A stretch of 6,772 nt of DNA from Streptomyces speibonae (GTDB taxonomy: Bacteria > Actinomycetota > Actinomycetes > Streptomycetales > Streptomycetaceae): NCBI GenBank assembly GCA_000715605.1, contig KL568535.1:1-6772 (forward strand), given 5' to 3'. Position 1 is the stretch's first letter. The number at the start of each line of letters is the position of its first letter. The notes below the pieces were generated by a model. The model was not told the origin of the DNA and did not search any database. It worked only from the letters and a program-made list of their open reading frames with translations. Positions 1 to 6,772 of this stretch are shown in pieces. Both the position numbers and the translations under genes were made by a program.

Positions 1-107
1 GGCCGGGCGGTCCAGGGGGCCACCCACGGGGTGGGCTGGTCGGCGGGCCGTGGCCGGGTCCGGGCCGCGGTCACCGAGACGTTGGCCGGAGACGTCGCGC
101 GGGTCAT
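1..107 (-). CDS. possible 5' end of an unidentified gene, cut by the window edge
   Basis: A minus-strand frame starts with ATG at 107-105 and stays open for 35 codons to base 1. It begins MTRATSPANVSVTAAR and is rich in Ala, Pro, Thr and Arg. Of its 35 codons, 33 end in G or C, as expected of a streptomycete gene, although second positions are also GC-rich, so the signal is only moderate. It lies 40 nt downstream of the xseB stop on the same strand and could be the next gene of that transcript. No good Shine-Dalgarno sequence is visible (GC-rich GGGGCGGG directly before ATG), no -10 element is evident, and I recognise no family. It could be chance reading through non-coding GC-rich DNA; the frame left of base 1 would decide. 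Confidence 0.3.
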   Translation of the reverse strand, partial: MTRATSPANVSVTAARTRPRPADQPTPWVAPWTAR

Positions 108-147
108 CCCGCCCCGGCCGCGGTGGCCCGCCGCACCGGCCCGCGGA

Positions 148-405
148 TCAGGACTCCTCGGAGTCGGTCTCCGCTTCCGCCTCCTCCGCCAGCGCCGCGT
201 CCAGGCGGGCCCGTGCTCCGTCCAGCCAGCGGCGGCACACCTTGGCCAGTTCCTCGCCGCGCTCCCACAGCGCGAGGGACTCCTCCAGCGTCGTCCCGCC
301 CGCCTCCAGGCGCCGTACCACCTCGATCAACTCGTCGCGCGCCTGCTCGTACCCGAGCGCCTCGGCCGTCCCCGCCGGCTGCCCGGTTTCCGTCCTGCTG
401 GTCAT
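148..405 (-). CDS. xseB: exodeoxyribonuclease VII small subunit
   Basis: This encodes the 85-residue small subunit of exonuclease VII, a cytoplasmic single-strand-specific exonuclease that cuts from both ends and yields oligonucleotides; several small subunits coat the helical part of XseA. The family pattern is clear: [18 protein letters not shown] (residues 19-36), then [18 protein letters not shown] (40-57) and [13 protein letters not shown] (60-72), a two-helix hairpin with heptad-like hydrophobics. The tail is acidic ([12 protein letters not shown]). Length is typical for the family (about 75-85). The ATG at 405-403 was chosen because it follows the xseA stop by 10 nt with a purine-rich GGTGGGCGGA before it; a longer reading to base 474 would overlap the xseA 3' end and adds non-conserved residues. 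It is co-transcribed with, and probably translationally linked to, xseA. Confidence 0.95.
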   Translation of the reverse strand: MTSRTETGQPAGTAEALGYEQARDELIEVVRRLEAGGTTLEESLALWERGEELAKVCRRWLDGARARLDAALAEEAEAETDSEES

Positions 406-415
406 TCCGCCCACC
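406..415 (-). promoter_or_regulatory. xseB ribosome binding region in the xseA-xseB gap
   Basis: The 10 nt between the xseA stop and the xseB ATG read GGTGGGCGGA on the coding strand. It is purine-rich and GGTGG resembles a weak Shine-Dalgarno core. The spacing fixes the xseB start and suggests that ribosomes leaving xseA reinitiate on xseB, which would keep the subunits in proportion. Confidence 0.5.
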
Positions 416-1624
416 CTACGTGTCGACCCGTACCGTGAATTCGCCCTCGGCCACCCGCGCCCGCAGCTCCTCACCGCCCCGCACCTCGCCCGGAGCGCGC
501 ACCGCGTGCCCGTCCGCCCGCTGGAGCACGGCGTAGCCCCGTTTCAGCGTCGCGGCCGGGGACAGCGCCACCACGCGCGCGTGCGTGTGCGTCAGCTCGG
601 AGTCCGCCCGGTCCAGCTGATGGCGCAGCGAGCGCCGCCCCCGCTCCAGCAGCGCGGTGACCTCCTCGGCGCGGGCGTCGATCATCCGGTGCGGGTCCTG
701 TATCGAGGGCCGGGCCAGCGCATGGGCCAGCCCGCGCTCCTCCCGGTCCACCAGCGCTTCCACACAGCGCCGCGCACGGTCGCGCAGCATCCGTACCCGC
801 TCGTACTCCTCGCCCACGTCCGGCACCACCTTCTTCGCGGCGTCGGTGGGCGTGGAGGCGCGCAGGTCGGCCACATGGTCCAGGAGCGGGTTGTCCGGCT
901 CGTGCCCGATCGCCGAGACCACCGGCGTCCGGCACGCGGCCACCGCCCGCACCAGCTGCTCGTCGGAGAACGGCAGCAGATCCTCCACGCTCCCGCCGCC
1001 GCGCGCCACGACGATCACGTCCACCTCGTCGACCGCGTCCAGCTCCTTCACGGCCTGGACCACCTGCGGCACCGCGTGCACCCCCTGCACCGCCACGTTG
1101 CGCACCTCGAAGCGCACGGCCGGCCAGCGGTGCCGCGCGTTCTCCAGCACGTCCCGCTCGGCCGCCGACGCCCGCCCGCACACCAGTCCGATCAGCTGCG
1201 GCAGGAACGGCAGCGGCTTCTTCCGCTCCGGCGCGAACAGCCCCTCCCGCGCCAGCGACTTCTTCAGCTGCTCCAGCCGCGCCAGCAGCTCCCCGACCCC
1301 CACCGGCCGGATCTCCGCCGCCCGCAGCGACAGCTGCCCGCGCGGCGCGTACCACTCCGGTTTGCAGTGCACCACCACCCGCGCGCCCTCGCTCACGACG
1401 TCCGCGACGGCGTCGAACACCTGCCGGTAGCAGGTCACCCCCACCGAGATGTCGTACGAGGGGTCGCGCAGCGTCAGGAACACCACCCCGGCGCCGGGCC
1501 GCCGCGACAGCTGGGTGATCTGACCCTCCACCCACACCGCGCCGAGCCGGTCGATCCACCCGCCGATGAGCCGCGACACCTCCCCGACCGGGATGGGAGC
1601 CTCCGCAGACGTGTTGACAGCCAT
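416..1624 (-). CDS. xseA: exodeoxyribonuclease VII large subunit
   Basis: This is the catalytic large subunit of exonuclease VII, acting with XseB on single-stranded DNA during repair. The 402 residues fit the family (about 400-460). An N-terminal OB-fold spans about 14-108 ([23 protein letters not shown], later [14 protein letters not shown]). The catalytic domain follows, with [23 protein letters not shown] (146-168), [19 protein letters not shown] (206-224) and [26 protein letters not shown] (238-263). A long helical region (about 270-350) should bind XseB. The C-terminus carries [14 protein letters not shown] (354-367). The ATG at 1624-1622 was chosen because homology begins soon after it; the same frame stays open upstream across ispH and ppgK only as a shadow. 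A -10-like TACTCT lies 6 nt before ATG, so the mRNA may be leaderless. Where E. coli has GHETD, this has GHEPDNP, which I believe is usual in actinobacteria. Confidence 0.97.
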   Translation of the reverse strand: MAVNTSAEAPIPVGEVSRLIGGWIDRLGAVWVEGQITQLSRRPGAGVVFLTLRDPSYDISVGVTCYRQVFDAVADVVSEGARVVVHCKPEWYAPRGQLSLRAAEIRPVGVGELLARLEQLKKSLAREGLFAPERKKPLPFLPQLIGLVCGRASAAERDVLENARHRWPAVRFEVRNVAVQGVHAVPQVVQAVKELDAVDEVDVIVVARGGGSVEDLLPFSDEQLVRAVAACRTPVVSAIGHEPDNPLLDHVADLRASTPTDAAKKVVPDVGEEYERVRMLRDRARRCVEALVDREERGLAHALARPSIQDPHRMIDARAEEVTALLERGRRSLRHQLDRADSELTHTHARVVALSPAATLKRGYAVLQRADGHAVRAPGEVRGGEELRARVAEGEFTVRVDT

Positions 1625-1636
1625 GCCGCGAGAGTA
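1625..1636 (-). promoter_or_regulatory. probable leaderless promoter of xseA-xseB (-10 TACTCT)
   Basis: On the minus strand TACTCT (1636-1631) matches the TAnnnT -10 consensus of the main vegetative sigma factor and is followed by 6 nt (CGCGGC) and then the ATG of xseA. Transcription starting at the A of ATG would give a leaderless mRNA. No Shine-Dalgarno sequence is visible in this 6-nt gap. No clear -35 hexamer is found at 16-18 bp. Confidence 0.5.
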
Positions 1637-1686
1637 GTGCGCTCCACCGACAACGCACCGTGACCGGACCCCTTGAACCGGGCCCT

Positions 1687-1699
1687 TACGATGGGGGGC
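1687..1699 (+). promoter_or_regulatory. probable leaderless promoter of ispH (-10 TACGAT)
   Basis: TACGAT at 1687-1692 fits TAnnnT and lies 7 nt (GGGGGGC) upstream of the ATG at 1700. The G run is too close to ATG to work well as a Shine-Dalgarno sequence, so a transcript starting at or next to A1700 is the simplest reading. The alternative ATG at 1691 overlaps the -10 itself. No convincing -35 is seen; TGACCG at 1661-1666 is 20 bp away. Confidence 0.5.
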
Positions 1700-2716
1700 A
1701 TGACCGCTTCGCCTGGCCGCCGTGTCCTGCTCGCCGCCCCCCGTGGCTACTGCGCGGGTGTGGACCGCGCCGTGATCGCCGTCGAAAAGGCCCTGGAACA
1801 GTACGGGGCCCCCGTCTACGTCCGGCACGAGATCGTGCACAACAAGTACGTCGTGCGGACGCTGGAGAAGAAGGGCGCGATCTTCGTCGAACGGACGGAG
1901 GAGGTCCCGCCGGGCAACATCGTGATGTTCTCCGCGCACGGCGTCGCCCCCGTCGTCCACGAGGAGGCCCAGCGCGGCCGGCTCGCCACCATCGACGCCA
2001 CCTGCCCGCTGGTCACCAAGGTCCACAAGGAAGCCGTCCGGTTCGCCAACGACGACTACGACATCCTGCTGATCGGCCACGAGGGCCACGAGGAGGTCAT
2101 CGGCACCTCCGGTGAGGCCCCGGACCACATCCAGCTCGTCGACGGCCCCGGTGACGTGGACAAGGTCGAGGTCCGCGACCCGTCGAAGGTCGTCTGGCTC
2201 TCCCAGACCACCCTCTCCGTCGACGAGACCATGGAGACCGTCGACGCCCTCAAGGAGAAGTTCCCCCAGCTGATCTCCCCGCCCAGCGACGACATCTGCT
2301 ACGCCACGCAGAACCGCCAGCTCGCGGTCAAGCAGATGGGCGCCGAGGCCGACCTGGTGATCGTGGTCGGCTCGCGCAACTCCTCCAACTCCAAGCGCCT
2401 GGTGGAGGTCGCCAAGCTGGCCGGCGCCCGCGCCGCGTATCTGGTGGACTTCGCCGACGAGATCGACGAGGCCTGGCTGGAGGGCGTCACCACGGTCGGC
2501 GTGACCTCGGGGGCCTCGGTGCCGGAGGTCCTGGTCGAGCAGGTGCTGGAGTGGCTGTCCCGGCGCGGCTTCGACGACGTCGAGATCGTCAAGGCGGCCG
2601 ACGAGTCCATCGTCTTCTCCCTGCCCAAGGAGCTCCGCCGCGACCTGCGCGAGGAGGCCGCCACCCTGGTGGCCGAGCGCGGCGGCACGGGGACCGGCGC
2701 GGACGCGGCGCAGTGA
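1700..2716 (+). CDS. ispH: 4-hydroxy-3-methylbut-2-enyl diphosphate reductase
   Basis: IspH (LytB) carries out the last step of the MEP pathway, reducing HMBPP to IPP and DMAPP with an oxygen-sensitive iron-sulfur cluster in the cytoplasm. From the ATG at 1700 it has 338 residues. The three cluster cysteines are present: C18 in [12 protein letters not shown]102 in [11 protein letters not shown] and C200 in [11 protein letters not shown]. Substrate-site motifs are intact: [11 protein letters not shown] (H43, H47), SAHG (H80), [11 protein letters not shown] with the catalytic-type Glu at about 132, [22 protein letters not shown] and TSGASVP. The C-terminal tail TGTGADAAQ is variable. TTG at 1673 and ATG at 1691 are in frame, but conservation starts at [12 protein letters not shown] and a -10 element occupies 1687-1692, so 1700 is preferred. 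It is divergent from xseA and followed by its own terminator-like hairpin. Confidence 0.97.
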   Translation: MTASPGRRVLLAAPRGYCAGVDRAVIAVEKALEQYGAPVYVRHEIVHNKYVVRTLEKKGAIFVERTEEVPPGNIVMFSAHGVAPVVHEEAQRGRLATIDATCPLVTKVHKEAVRFANDDYDILLIGHEGHEEVIGTSGEAPDHIQLVDGPGDVDKVEVRDPSKVVWLSQTTLSVDETMETVDALKEKFPQLISPPSDDICYATQNRQLAVKQMGAEADLVIVVGSRNSSNSKRLVEVAKLAGARAAYLVDFADEIDEAWLEGVTTVGVTSGASVPEVLVEQVLEWLSRRGFDDVEIVKAADESIVFSLPKELRRDLREEAATLVAERGGTGTGADAAQ

Positions 2717-2730
2717 CCGTGACGGCACGC

Positions 2731-2752
2731 AAGGCGGCCGGGCGGCCGCTTT
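2731..2752 (+). terminator. intrinsic terminator-like hairpin after ispH
   Basis: AAGGCGGCC (2731-2739), loop GGGC (2740-2743) and GGCCGCTTT (2744-2752) form nine pairs including one G-T. The upstream A's and downstream T's plus the GC-rich core are as in a short rho-independent terminator, although the T run is brief. It starts 15 nt after the ispH stop and ends 22 nt before the ppgK -10. Confidence 0.6.
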
Positions 2753-2774
2753 CGTGACGGTCCGTCGTTCGACG

Positions 2775-2786
2775 TAACGTAGGGAC
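2775..2786 (+). promoter_or_regulatory. probable leaderless promoter of ppgK (-10 TAACGT)
   Basis: TAACGT at 2775-2780 fits TAnnnT and is followed by AGGGAC and then the ATG at 2787, a 6-nt gap suiting a transcript that begins at the start codon. AGGGA could be read as a Shine-Dalgarno sequence but is only 1 nt from ATG. GTGACG at 2754-2759 resembles a -35 but with a short 15-bp spacer. Confidence 0.5.
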
Positions 2787-3528
<742 letters not shown>

Positions 3529-3536
<8 letters not shown>

Positions 3537-3569
3537 CCGCCCGCGCTAGGGGCGGGGGCGGCTACGCGC
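3529..3569. terminator. bidirectional hairpin shared by the convergent ends of ppgK and the membrane-protein gene
   Basis: The arms GCGCGTAGCCGCCC (3529-3542) and GGGCGGCTACGCGC (3556-3569) are perfect 14-bp inverted copies around a 13-nt loop. The ppgK stop (TAG 3534-3536) lies in the left arm, the opposing gene's stop (3546-3548 on the minus strand) in the loop, and that gene's final codons form the right arm. There is no T tract on either side, as is common for streptomycete terminators. Confidence 0.7.
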
Positions 3570-4154
3570 GAGGCGGCGGTTGATCGCGCGCACCCGGCGC
3601 ACCCGCCGGACCAGCACGATCACACCCGCGATCAGCGTCCCGCCGTAGAGCCACCCGGCCTGGGTGGCCAGGCCGGTCACCATGCCCATCAGCCAGTCGA
3701 TGGTGCCGCCCTCGCCCTCGTCGGCGAGGGGGACCATCCCCACGGCGAAGGAGATCGGCACGACGATGGGCGCGATGAACAGCTCCGACTCGCGCACCCA
3801 CAGCGCGGTCAGCACGCACACCGGCAGGAACAGCACCCCGTACACCGTCTGCGACGCCCCGAACAGGGTTTCGGTCAGCAGCCCGAGGACGAGCATCACG
3901 GCCCCGCAGAACAGCCCGCCGCCCAGCCCGGTGAGCCGCGGCCGGCGGGCCGCGGGCGGGGGAACGGGCCGGTCCGGCCGCGCGGACCGTACGACCCCGC
4001 CGCCCGCCGCCCGCTTCGCCTGCGGCGGAACCGGCGGCTTCACCGGCGGCTTCACCGGCCGGGACGGCCTCGGCGGCTTGGACGGCCCCGGCGGCCCGGG
4101 CGCCGGGTCACGTCGCGGTCCGTGCTGCGCGGGTCGCGTCCTGTGTTGCTCCAC
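3546..4154 (-). CDS. proline-rich four-helix membrane protein of unknown function (DUF6542-like)
   Basis: A 202-residue protein of unknown function. Residues 1-70 are a disordered-looking, proline- and arginine-rich segment with [19 protein letters not shown] (26-44). Four hydrophobic segments follow at about 74-93 ([20 protein letters not shown]), 103-120, 125-143 and 160-183, then a strongly basic tail ([20 protein letters not shown]). The basic flanks suggest that both ends are cytoplasmic. The membrane part resembles the small streptomycete proteins labelled DUF6542; I recall that label from memory. The start is GTG at 4154-4152, 6 nt after a -10-like TAAGTT, so it is probably leaderless. 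It is divergent from ychF and convergent with ppgK. Nothing in it shows enzymatic activity; a scaffold or small channel-like role would be speculation. Confidence 0.85.
   Translation of the reverse strand: MEQHRTRPAQHGPRRDPAPGPPGPSKPPRPSRPVKPPVKPPVPPQAKRAAGGGVVRSARPDRPVPPPAARRPRLTGLGGGLFCGAVMLVLGLLTETLFGASQTVYGVLFLPVCVLTALWVRESELFIAPIVVPISFAVGMVPLADEGEGGTIDWLMGMVTGLATQAGWLYGGTLIAGVIVLVRRVRRVRAINRRLARSRPRP
4032..4055. repeat. two exact 12-bp tandem copies inside the proline-rich coding segment
   Basis: CGGCGGCTTCAC occurs twice back to back at 4032-4043 and 4044-4055. On the minus strand the copies encode successive VKPP units of the membrane protein's N-terminal region. Slippage here would add or remove four residues without breaking the frame. 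Confidence 0.8.
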
Positions 4155-4166
4155 TGGACCAACTTA
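4155..4166 (-). promoter_or_regulatory. probable leaderless promoter of the membrane-protein gene (-10 TAAGTT)
   Basis: Reading the minus strand, TAAGTT (4166-4161) fits TAnnnT, then GGTCCA, then the GTG start at 4154. The 6-nt distance predicts an mRNA beginning at the start codon. No Shine-Dalgarno sequence is present between them, and no clear -35 is seen at 16-18 bp. Confidence 0.5.
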
Positions 4167-4190
4167 GGTCGTTTTATGTGCCGAACCATC

Positions 4191-4233
4191 CGTCGGACAC
4201 GCCGGGATCCGCGCCCCGGGCGGGCGTCCGACG
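4191..4233. repeat. 8-bp inverted repeat in the divergent intergenic region
   Basis: CGTCGGAC (4191-4198) and GTCCGACG (4226-4233) are exact inverted copies 27 nt apart. The right arm overlaps a smaller palindrome, GCGTC-C-GACGC (4224-4234). They lie upstream of the ychF -10 and near the expected -35 zone of the opposite gene, so they could be operator half-sites, or may be chance in GC-rich DNA. Confidence 0.35.
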
Positions 4234-4261
4234 CCTCGGCCGGGCGGGTGCGGGCACGCCG

Positions 4262-4267
4262 TAGACT
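4262..4267 (+). promoter_or_regulatory. probable ychF promoter (-10 TAGACT)
   Basis: TAGACT fits TAnnnT and lies 70 nt before the ychF start. Initiation 6-7 nt downstream would give a leader of about 64 nt with a Shine-Dalgarno sequence, unlike the other promoters here. A TTGAC-like -35 is not evident. Confidence 0.45.
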
Positions 4268-4270
4268 GGT

Positions 4271-4303
4271 GGATCGGTCCGTACGGCCCCGTAGGACCGG
4301 TCC
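4271..4303 (+). promoter_or_regulatory. long hairpin at the predicted 5' end of the ychF leader
   Basis: Bases 4271-4280 (GGATCGGTCC) pair with 4294-4303 (GGACCGGTCC) over 10 positions, one of them G-T. After a bulged G4281, 4282-4285 (TACG) pair with 4290-4293 (CGTA), leaving the loop GCCC. The structure starts almost at the predicted transcription start and ends 20 nt before the ribosome binding site. It could protect the mRNA 5' end or act as DNA as an operator. Confidence 0.5.
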
Positions 4304-4323
4304 TCGCCCTCATCCTCACGTAC

Positions 4324-4329
4324 GGGAAG
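4324..4329 (+). promoter_or_regulatory. ychF ribosome binding site
   Basis: GGGAAG ends 8 nt before the GTG at 4338. It supports this GTG over upstream in-frame starts and marks ychF as a gene translated from a leader. Confidence 0.6.
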
Positions 4330-4337
4330 TCGCAAAC

Positions 4338-5426
<1,089 letters not shown>

Positions 5427-5475
5427 CCGGTTCATCACCGTCCACCGGATGATTCGCTGGGCGTGCGGGTCTCGA

Positions 5476-5503
5476 GGGGCCGGCCTCCGAGGAGGCCGGC
5501 CCC
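5476..5503. terminator. bidirectional terminator hairpin between ychF and the esterase gene
   Basis: GGGGCCGGCCTCC (5476-5488) and GGAGGCCGGCCCC (5491-5503) are perfect 13-bp inverted copies separated by GA; sterically the top pair or two would open to make the loop. It lies 49 nt after the ychF stop and 6 nt from the esterase stop on the other strand, so it can serve both convergent genes. There is no long T tract on either side. Confidence 0.8.
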
Positions 5504-5509
5504 TGGTCG

Positions 5510-6772
5510 TCACTCCTTCTTGGAGCACCTGAAACGATCGGCGTCGTTCGGATCGCCGTGGCCCTTGTACCGCGCGGCCAGTGGGTACATGCACAGCGGC
5601 CTTCTCATGCCGGTCTCTCCGTTCGGCCCCTCGCCGACGCCGAGCAGGGTCGTGGGCTCCTTGTCGTTCTCGACCCAGTTCACGACCGCCTCCAGCGCAC
5701 TGCCGGGGCTCGGAAGCGCGCCGTAGTACCCGGCAGGCATCAGACCCGGATACGGGTGCGACCGTACGAGCGTTTCGTGGCCGCCGCCGGGTGCCAGGAA
5801 GAGCCGTGCGAAGCCCTGGACTGCACGGATGCCGCCCATCCGCTCCGCAAGCCCGGTGTAGTAATCGATGGTCCCTTGCACGGGGATGGAATTGTCGAAA
5901 GTGCCGTGCGTGATGACCATTTTGCCGCCGGCCGCGCGAAAGGCGGAGAGGTCGGTGTCCGCTGCGTCGACGGTCCTCTCCCACTTCGCGACCGACCCCT
6001 CGAAGAGGTCGGCGAACGTGTCGTAGGTGAGGGTGCGCCAGTCGAACGCCGGGTCCTGGAGAACCCAGTGCGTGACCCAGGTCAGGGCATCCCGCCTCGG
6101 CTGCGGAGAGGTGGTCCCGTCCTCATCGGTCACGGTGCCCGCCATGCGGTCGAGCGGAGTGCCGGGAGGCGGGCCGTACCAGAGGAACGTGCCGTCGGTG
6201 CCGCGCGGGCCCTCCCATATCTTGTTGATGATGTCGGCTTCCCGCGCGGTGATCACATCGCCGATCAGGGTCCGGGCGTCGAAGGCGCACGCGCGCCAGT
6301 CGGAGACGATGCGGTCGTCGATACCGTCCCGTCCGTCACACCGGTCGATCACCCTGCCGTTCACCGCCTCGAAGGTCGACTGCGGGATGAAGTGATCAGC
6401 CTCATTCATCACGACCTGGGGCCAGAGCGCGGAGGGAAGCAGGCGCGACAGGTTCAGCGCGGGCCAGAACACGGCGAGACCGTCATAGTCGTTCGGGTGG
6501 CGCTGCGCCTCCATCATCGCCTGACGGCCACCGGCCGAGCCGCCGTGGAAGTAGGAATGGACGGGTCCCCTGCCGTAGTAGGCGGTGATCAGCTGCTTGG
6601 CGGTGACGGCTGTCTGATGGATCGACAGGTGATTCCAGACGTCGATGACGGGTGTGTCGAGGGTGTTGTCGGGGTTGAGCGCGAACTCCCCCTGGTTGTT
6701 CGTCGTCGGTACTCCGGCGTCGGTGTTCGCCGTGGCGTATCCGGCAGCCAGGGAGCACGGGTCGTACCGGCC
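5510..6772 (-). CDS. tannase/feruloyl esterase family hydrolase, 5' end outside the window
   Basis: The frame stays open from the right edge to the stop at 5512-5510, giving 420 residues; the N-terminus, where a signal peptide would lie, is missing. The alpha/beta-hydrolase family of tannases and feruloyl esterases hydrolyses phenolic esters, usually outside the cell. Fragment positions: AAGYATANTDAG near the start, nucleophile elbow HGGSAGGRQAMMEAQR (Ser79), the lid-domain calcium pattern CDGRDGIDDRI (D146, D149, D153), HGTFDNSIPVQGTIDYY with Asp293, LAPGGGH with His332, and the family C-terminus PLCMYPLAARYKGHGDPNDADRFRC. Ser-to-Asp spacing (214) equals that of Aspergillus oryzae FaeB as I recall it. 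Residues before Ser and after His are Gly and Glu, not Cys. GC3 is lower than in its neighbours. Substrate cannot be told: plant phenolic esters or another ester. An internal ATG at 6517 lies after the nucleophile and is not a start. Confidence 0.9.
   Translation of the reverse strand, partial: GRYDPCSLAAGYATANTDAGVPTTNNQGEFALNPDNTLDTPVIDVWNHLSIHQTAVTAKQLITAYYGRGPVHSYFHGGSAGGRQAMMEAQRHPNDYDGLAVFWPALNLSRLLPSALWPQVVMNEADHFIPQSTFEAVNGRVIDRCDGRDGIDDRIVSDWRACAFDARTLIGDVITAREADIINKIWEGPRGTDGTFLWYGPPPGTPLDRMAGTVTDEDGTTSPQPRRDALTWVTHWVLQDPAFDWRTLTYDTFADLFEGSVAKWERTVDAADTDLSAFRAAGGKMVITHGTFDNSIPVQGTIDYYTGLAERMGGIRAVQGFARLFLAPGGGHETLVRSHPYPGLMPAGYYGALPSPGSALEAVVNWVENDKEPTTLLGVGEGPNGETGMRRPLCMYPLAARYKGHGDPNDADRFRCSKKE

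Noticed and set aside
121..138. CGGTG/CACCG hairpin after xseB as a terminator
   Set aside because: Only five pairs with an 8-nt loop and no T tract; expected often by chance at this GC content.
50..1663. 537-codon plus-strand open frame over xseB/xseA
   Set aside because: Arg/Pro/His-rich antisense shadow of two clearly recognised genes.
1673..1699. Alternative ispH starts at TTG 1673 or ATG 1691
   Set aside because: Both precede or overlap the -10-like TACGAT, and the extra residues are not conserved.
4122..4337. N-terminal extension of YchF by up to 72 residues
   Set aside because: The added residues are arginine-rich, cross the predicted promoter and hairpin, and are absent from the family; the GTG at 4338 has a Shine-Dalgarno sequence and gives the usual length.
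6483..6758. 91-codon minus-strand open frame at the right edge
   Set aside because: It overlaps the tannase-family gene in a different frame; the other frame carries GYATANTDAG and GGSAGGRQ and runs on into the rest of the family domain.

Overview
The window looks like chromosomal DNA of Streptomyces or a close actinomycete. It is very GC-rich, codons end in G or C almost throughout (about 96% in the first 81 codons of ychF), GTG starts occur, and the gene order xseB-xseA / ispH / ppgK / small membrane protein / ychF fits a streptomycete core region. Every recognised gene except the last is housekeeping or lineage-core.

Layout. Bases 1-107 (minus) may hold the start of a gene that runs off the left edge. 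xseB and xseA (minus) form a two-gene operon for the subunits of exonuclease VII. ispH (plus), divergent from xseA across 75 bp, encodes the last enzyme of the MEP isoprenoid pathway. ppgK (plus), a polyphosphate glucokinase, follows 70 bp later but is separated from ispH by a terminator-like hairpin and its own promoter. A proline-rich four-helix membrane protein of unknown function (minus; it resembles proteins labelled DUF6542) converges on ppgK, and both genes end inside one shared 14-bp hairpin. The YchF/Obg-type GTPase gene ychF (plus) is divergent from it across 183 bp; its predicted 5' leader begins with a long hairpin. A strong bidirectional hairpin then separates ychF from a tannase/feruloyl-esterase-family gene (minus) whose 5' end lies beyond the right edge.

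How the genes relate. XseA and XseB act as one complex. The others serve separate tasks: isoprenoid precursors, glucose phosphorylation, a ribosome-associated ATPase/GTPase, and a probable secreted ester hydrolase. No new multi-gene system is visible. The most interesting signals are: (i) four genes (xseA, ispH, ppgK and the membrane protein) have a TAnnnT -10 element 6-7 nt before the start codon, the arrangement expected for leaderless mRNAs; (ii) a terminator hairpin built from the coding ends of two convergent genes; (iii) a 10+4-bp hairpin at the predicted 5' end of ychF mRNA; (iv) an esterase that keeps the Ser-Asp-His triad and calcium site of its family but lacks both cysteines of the characteristic CS-D-HC disulfide.
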